64,000 bases of DNA from Hanleya hanleyi. Taxonomy: Eukaryota > Mollusca > Polyplacophora > Lepidopleurida > Hanleyidae. This document shows, piece by piece, positions 59,191-64,000 of the stretch. Every line of letters starts with the position of its first letter. Position 1 is the stretch's first letter. The translations under genes were made by a program, and so were the position numbers. Under the pieces are notes generated by a model that did not search any database, had not been told where the DNA came from, and worked only from the letters and a program-made list of their open reading frames with translations. Where the stretch lies: assembly GCA_036873755.1 (NCBI GenBank), contig JAVTVY010037142.1, positions 1-64,000 of the forward strand. Direction: 5' to 3'.

Positions 59191-62030
59191 ACATAGTAGG
59201 AATGTTGTGACAATAATTTTGTTGTATTATTGGTGTTTCTGATAAGATTGGTTGATGTTTCACTCAAAGTTAAGTATCATTTACTAGTATGATTTTCAAG
59301 CATTTTTAGAACAAAAGGCCATTCGGGCTTTAAATGACATTAGATGATACAGTACTAATACAACAGAGTTTAATCAAATTAGGGCAAATGTAGGCTGCGT
59401 TCATTAGCAATAGCACAATAGCATGAGCATAATATTTCTACAAGTTTTCTTCCCCATGGGCTCTTGTTAACAGAGGCGCAGACGTTTGATTGTACAGGTT
59501 CTGGAAGCAGCTATAAATATAAATGTGTATGATGGGTTTTTTTTGCATTTTGTGTGTTTTATGAGTTTACTACAATTTTTCGTATATTGGTAGGAGTGGT
59601 CGAAAGGGAAATAACTCTATCCTTAAGAAATTGTTTGTTGTTGTAGAATGAAACTTCCAAAGTAATTCCAGCTGAGACGTATATGTCTACTCGACTCCGT
59701 AACCGGCACCTGGTATTGAACTATTTTCATAAATATGATATGACCAACTTTGGAGGTCTGCAAGAACGTCTTGCTCCATTATGTCTAGCACGTGTGGTCA
59801 TCCTCGGGAAAGAATATTTATGACGATGCGGTGCATTTCTTTGACAAATTCGCTCTTGGAAAGTTTCAACCAGGCGGCGAGTACTACAGATTCTACATTT
59901 TCTCGTTTCTATCTTTAGCTAGTACTGTTCAAATGCACAAGGGATTATGTTCTGGTCGACCACGCGATTAATATTCCACTGCTATGGTTTGGTCTATTCA
60001 TCAAGGATATTCTATGGTCCATTTTACATACTATGTCAAAGTTACCTGTCACGATATTTTTACAGGGTGTCTAGATAAAGTTAGATGAATGTCAATCATA
60101 TGTGTAATCAGTGAAATCGTTATGTGCAGCATTGCGAACCTATGGGCCACTAGGTCTTTGGGCGTGTTTCTAATGAACGACGGTTGAATACTGGATGACG
60201 AACTAGACGCTAGTATCCTTAAATCTGAGGACGTTTGTTTTGTCCAGTGGTTTATCCAAGTAGTTAGTTCCAAGAACAGCCGATCATGGGGTGCTTGGAT
60301 AGCTTTTACTGGGCGATGCAATGGGCAATCCGCTCGACATATAGTAGGGGCAGTTGCTGCTATTTGACTTATTTCAGAGAAGCCACCTAATAATTTGTGT
60401 GTTGAGTTGTACTTTTGAGAGTATTTCCTGTAAGGTAGGTTTTCAGATATAAAAGGTTAATTCAATTAGTAATCTTCTATCGATGGATTGGATCAAAGGA
60501 GATTAATGTAACAGGTTAACGTTTTTCATTTTCGTGCATTTTGGGCTACGCAACGATCATATATACCGAATAAATTAGAATTGTTTATTAGTGAACGTAC
60601 CCAATGATTTCTATTTTCAGTCTAAATATCTATACTGTGTATATCTTTTTTCTTCCCGATTAAGCAACGACGTATCGTGAATCACTTGCAAGAATATATT
60701 GAGAAATTAACTAACTTCATATGCTTCTTGAATGGTTATCCACAGATGATCTGCCCGTCTCTTTTTTACCTCCGATCGGGAGGCGATAGTTATTGTTTCA
60801 AGGCACGGGCGACATGAGAAGCGGACTGATATGGCACAGAGCTGGAGACCGAATTTATTGATACACGCCGCTAGTTCAGAAACTAAGAACTACAGTAAAG
60901 TATTCATCAGTTTAATCACACATCTCTTAAAACATTTACCAAGCCATAATAGCCTCCAGGGTCAGAGAGACATCTTCGTTCTTTTCTTTTCCGTAGATGA
61001 AAAACACATAATCGCTCCAAGCGATCGCGATTCATTTCTCTATTTGGAGAAAACAACGATTCTCGATGACCTTCAAAAAAAGGCGACGTAAAAATGTTTT
61101 TAAAACGCGCGATTGAATCTCGACCGATATTGGACGTGGCAATGAAAACAAGACATTCTAGAAGGAACATCACTAATATTATAGTTAGTGATATACTGAA
61201 TACGATTTTGTCTACATATCGAAATTTACCCAAACTCGTGTAAATTCGTAATGTTTTCATTGGTTGACAGCCTGTCACGTGTCATTCTACCAATCGTGAT
61301 GTTCAGAGATGATGCAGTCAAAACTTGCCTTACCGTTGAATAAATGGCATGTACCATGGCAGAGCGTTAAACATGACAAATTGTTTCACGGCGATATCTA
61401 CCGGACCAAGAGTTACCTCCCATAGTGCGCGCCAACATACTCACCCAAAACGAAGATTGATGTGTATCTTCGTCGACCTGATGTGTAAACTCTGGCCCGT
61501 TGGTGATAGAAATTAGTGAACGTGATTTGGTAATTGGCTGAGATAAATTTGGCATCTTTTGAAAAGATACGTAAGATAACCGAGAACGTTACTCATCCAA
61601 AGTATGCGATTGAGTCGACAAACAAGCCGAGATGGCACAGTCGATCTTGGCACGGCGTTTTGAAATCAACAACGGTCGCGCAGTGTTGAACACGATATGC
61701 TTATTTTATGGTGCGCGCTCGTTGTACATCACTTGTCTCGAGCTGACAAATCGTGATGTCCCACTCTATAACATGCAATAATTGCATAATGTCCATCAAT
61801 CTTAAAAGGGCGGTCATTTAGCGTTTTCACACAGAGCGAACATCTTCTGCGTAACAGCATCGCAATTGAACTATCGGAGTACCGTCAATGGACATGATTT
61901 AAAGATGCCATTATGCGGAAAAGAACAGCACAATAATAGAGGGATTGTTTATTGCCGGTCCAAGAACAGATGAGGACGTGGACGAATGGGGTGTGTATAA
62001 AAAGACTCAATTGTCGAACCACTGATGGTC
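59191..62030. other. No gene recognised
   Basis: A short RT-element end (taatgaacgacggttgaat, gacgaactagacgct) lies at 60170-60215. The frame at 60916-61278 (minus) contains one hydrophobic stretch but no family signature. Confidence 0.4.
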
Positions 62031-62039
62031 CATTTTTGG

Positions 62040-62380
62040 TGGCGGCAGCCCTAATGGATTGATTAGATATGTAAGAGGTGACAAAATTGACGACCGATCC
62101 GACATTGCATAAAAGAAACACAGGAAAGCCTCCCTGGGTAATTCACATTCAGACTAGAATACGGAGGATTCTGAGACGTAACCTTGGTATCTCAGTCGCG
62201 CTTTTATTGTAGTGTTCATATGAAGATTCTGAAGTGACCACACGGTCCCTAGCACAAGCTTAAGCGGAATTTGATGTGCTGGTTCGGGGGCTCTGATGAC
62301 AGATCAGCTCAAATAATTGACTCATCTGATGTCAATCATGGGCGTCTGATGGAGTAAACGCTTCACCTTGGGGTAAACAT
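62040..62380 (+). repeat. SINE-body copy
   Basis: Follows 22980-23300: gatatgtaagaggtgac, ttcagactagaatacgg, gcttaagcggaatttga, ctcatctgatgtcaat. Confidence 0.7.
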
Positions 62381-62808
62381 GACAAATGCAAGAATATCAC
62401 GAAAAACTAACCTGCAGTGCCCGACGTCGTGCGGTAAATTTCCCAAGAAGACAATAAACGTACATACATTTGTCAAATGACATGTACAGAGGGCGGGACT
62501 CGAAGATTAGCAGTTCTCCACTAGAATCCACCATATAGGGTAGACATCATATGTGTTCATGTTGTCGCGCCATAAACCGGAAGTATATAGAGATATCGAA
62601 GTATCACACACGAATTCGTCACGCTGTTCACGTAATTCTCTTATGATAATAGCTTGTATTCATATATGTATATATCTTTAGTTCTTGCCTGTTAGGAGTT
62701 TGGTAATAATAGTGTCTAGTTATTAAGGATGTTCGCTTATGGACGCGGAAGACAGATGGCAACTGACTGACTATAGGATTTGAGGATTGTATTTTAGAAG
62801 TTACGACG

Positions 62809-62884
62809 GTCCTTCCTGACGTACGATCAGTCCTTCCTGACGTACGACCAGTCCTTCCTGACGTACGACCAGTCCTTCCTGACT
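62809..62884 (+). repeat. 21-bp tandem repeat, 4 copies
   Basis: gtccttcctgacgtacgacca starts at 62809, 62830, 62851 and 62872. Between 62380 and 63380 nothing else is seen. Confidence 0.95.
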
Positions 62885-63383
62885 TTATCTTTACACATTA
62901 AAACGCTGTTACAATTTAGCTCTTAGACTGACGTTTAAGTTATAGCCACGATGTGAATGTCATTGGTCCATGATGCAGCTAGAATATATGGATTAAAATA
63001 TTATGAAATTGGATAAAACTGACATGTGTATTCCATCACATCCTTTCCGCTATCCTAATTCATGTTATGAGTGTTTTTGATGCGAGTATAATATAGGTGA
63101 TCACGTATCTGGTTACGGTGTCGTGAAGTCCGCAATGGTTGTAGACGGATGTGTAGAGGCTGGGGTTTAAGTGGTGGAGACGTAAGTGTAGAACCTGATC
63201 CTGATATCCAGTGAAGACCCTTCAGTCCAAATTTCCTTGACGAATATCACGTAATGATTAAAACATACGATAGTAGCATGCCTGACTACACTGACTGCAA
63301 TATCTTCCTGAGCTGAGTGCCGCGCAATGGTCTAATTGCATATCCGGTAAATTGGCTACATATCAGTTGAAAGTATCATCGTC

Positions 63384-63960
63384 TTGCTCAGGCAAAGACC
63401 CAAAGACGAAGACCCTTCCCCAAAAGAGCCCTCAAGTGGTTCTTCCATCATCGGTCTTCGTTTTGGTATTGGCCCTATCAAAACACATGGGGAAAAACAA
63501 AAGAAGACCCGGCCTGGGATTTTGGGGCTGTATGATGCCGGGGAGAGCGTGATGGAGTGGGATGCAGTTACTACGGTCCCCCGGGAATTTTAGTCAGCTT
63601 TTCAGTCCTGGTGCGGACAATATTTCCCAGCTATACTTGATCGGGAATTAAATACCCACTAGGTTAATGTATTACCGGATTTGTAGGCCTAAAACTTCCT
63701 GGAACTGCCATGGCGGATGCAGGAATCATGGTCCACGAGAAATTTGGTTCCCTTTTTAATCTTAGTGCGAACAGCAATACCGAACAAGTATAACTCGAGA
63801 ATAAAGTTTGCATCAGGTTATAACATAGCATAGATAAAACACGCAGCTAGCTACAAAGTCTTCCATCTTCGGTCTTCGCTTTAGCATTGACCCTATCAAA
63901 ACACACCGGAAAAACCAAAACGAAGACCGAAATACTGAAGATCCTGTACCTAGCCGCGTG
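63384..63960 (+). repeat. Direct duplication, about 430 bp apart
   Basis: The 63440-63520 block (tcttccatcatcggtcttcg, ccctatcaaaacaca, ggaaaaac) recurs at 63858-63930. Intervening tagtgcgaacagcaat/ggtgcggacaatatt words also match. Each unit has a small inverted match around cggtcttcg/cgaagaccg. Confidence 0.65.
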
Positions 63961-64000
63961 TTTTACATGTCCTGCTATGTTATAACCTGGGGCGGACTTT

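Noticed and set aside
60916..61278. 120-codon minus-strand frame with a hydrophobic stretch
   Set aside because: One membrane-like segment in AT-rich DNA is expected by chance; no start context or homology can be argued.

Overview
The window reads as eukaryotic nuclear DNA from an invertebrate, most likely a mollusc and perhaps a gastropod. It is AT-rich and almost empty of long open frames. It carries tRNA- and 5S-rRNA-derived SINEs, a SINE tail ending in a run of 'actc' units, several 'gggagataactc' motifs (about 4443, 8620 and 59608), and a 150-bp tandem repeat around 44 kb of a kind I remember as common in molluscs. The species assignment is inference. There are no bacterial operons and no CRISPR arrays.

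Region 1 (1-5.0 kb) is the most unusual part. A nested GC-rich palindrome of about 510 bp has two perfect small palindromes on its shoulders, so it could fold into a cross-shaped terminus. It leads into a gene for a C2H2 zinc finger fused to a viral-type (A32/FtsK-HerA-like) packaging ATPase. A second gene with its own TATA box follows; it shares the zinc finger and the C-terminal helical domain but has no ATPase, and one in-frame TGA interrupts it. A hairpin/polyA terminator and about 2 kb of tandem repeats carrying CRE (TGACGTCA) and NRF1-like (GCGCATGCGC) palindromes complete the unit. A degraded inverted relative lies at 15.8-17.9 kb, so this is a repeated mobile or viral-derived family. 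A GCGTTGACG-type motif recurs in the palindrome and in the intergenic repeats. I see no polymerase, integrase or capsid gene with it, but the element may extend left of base 1.

Region 2 (5-36 kb) is gene-poor. It holds tandem repeats, SINEs, a tRNA-Leu(CAA)-like gene with an intron-like insert, a TTAA-ended (piggyBac-like) MITE family, a LINE 3' fragment and a perfect 129-bp inverted repeat at 28.6-28.9 kb.

Region 3 (36-37.1 kb) has three phase-compatible exons that encode the C-terminal domain of a Ty3/gypsy-type integrase and a basic tail. This is the best candidate for a spliced, possibly domesticated gene.

Region 4 (38-64 kb) is dominated by reverse-transcriptase element copies (RT domain with YIDD; many 3'-end-only copies) and by a broken Helentron-type rolling-circle transposon (47.2-52.7 kb: Rep C-terminal region, SF1/Pif1 helicase, AP-endonuclease-like domain). 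Two copies of the RT element interrupt the Helentron. The rest is anonymous intergenic DNA with scattered inverted and tandem repeats. All comparisons were made by eye; no database search was possible.
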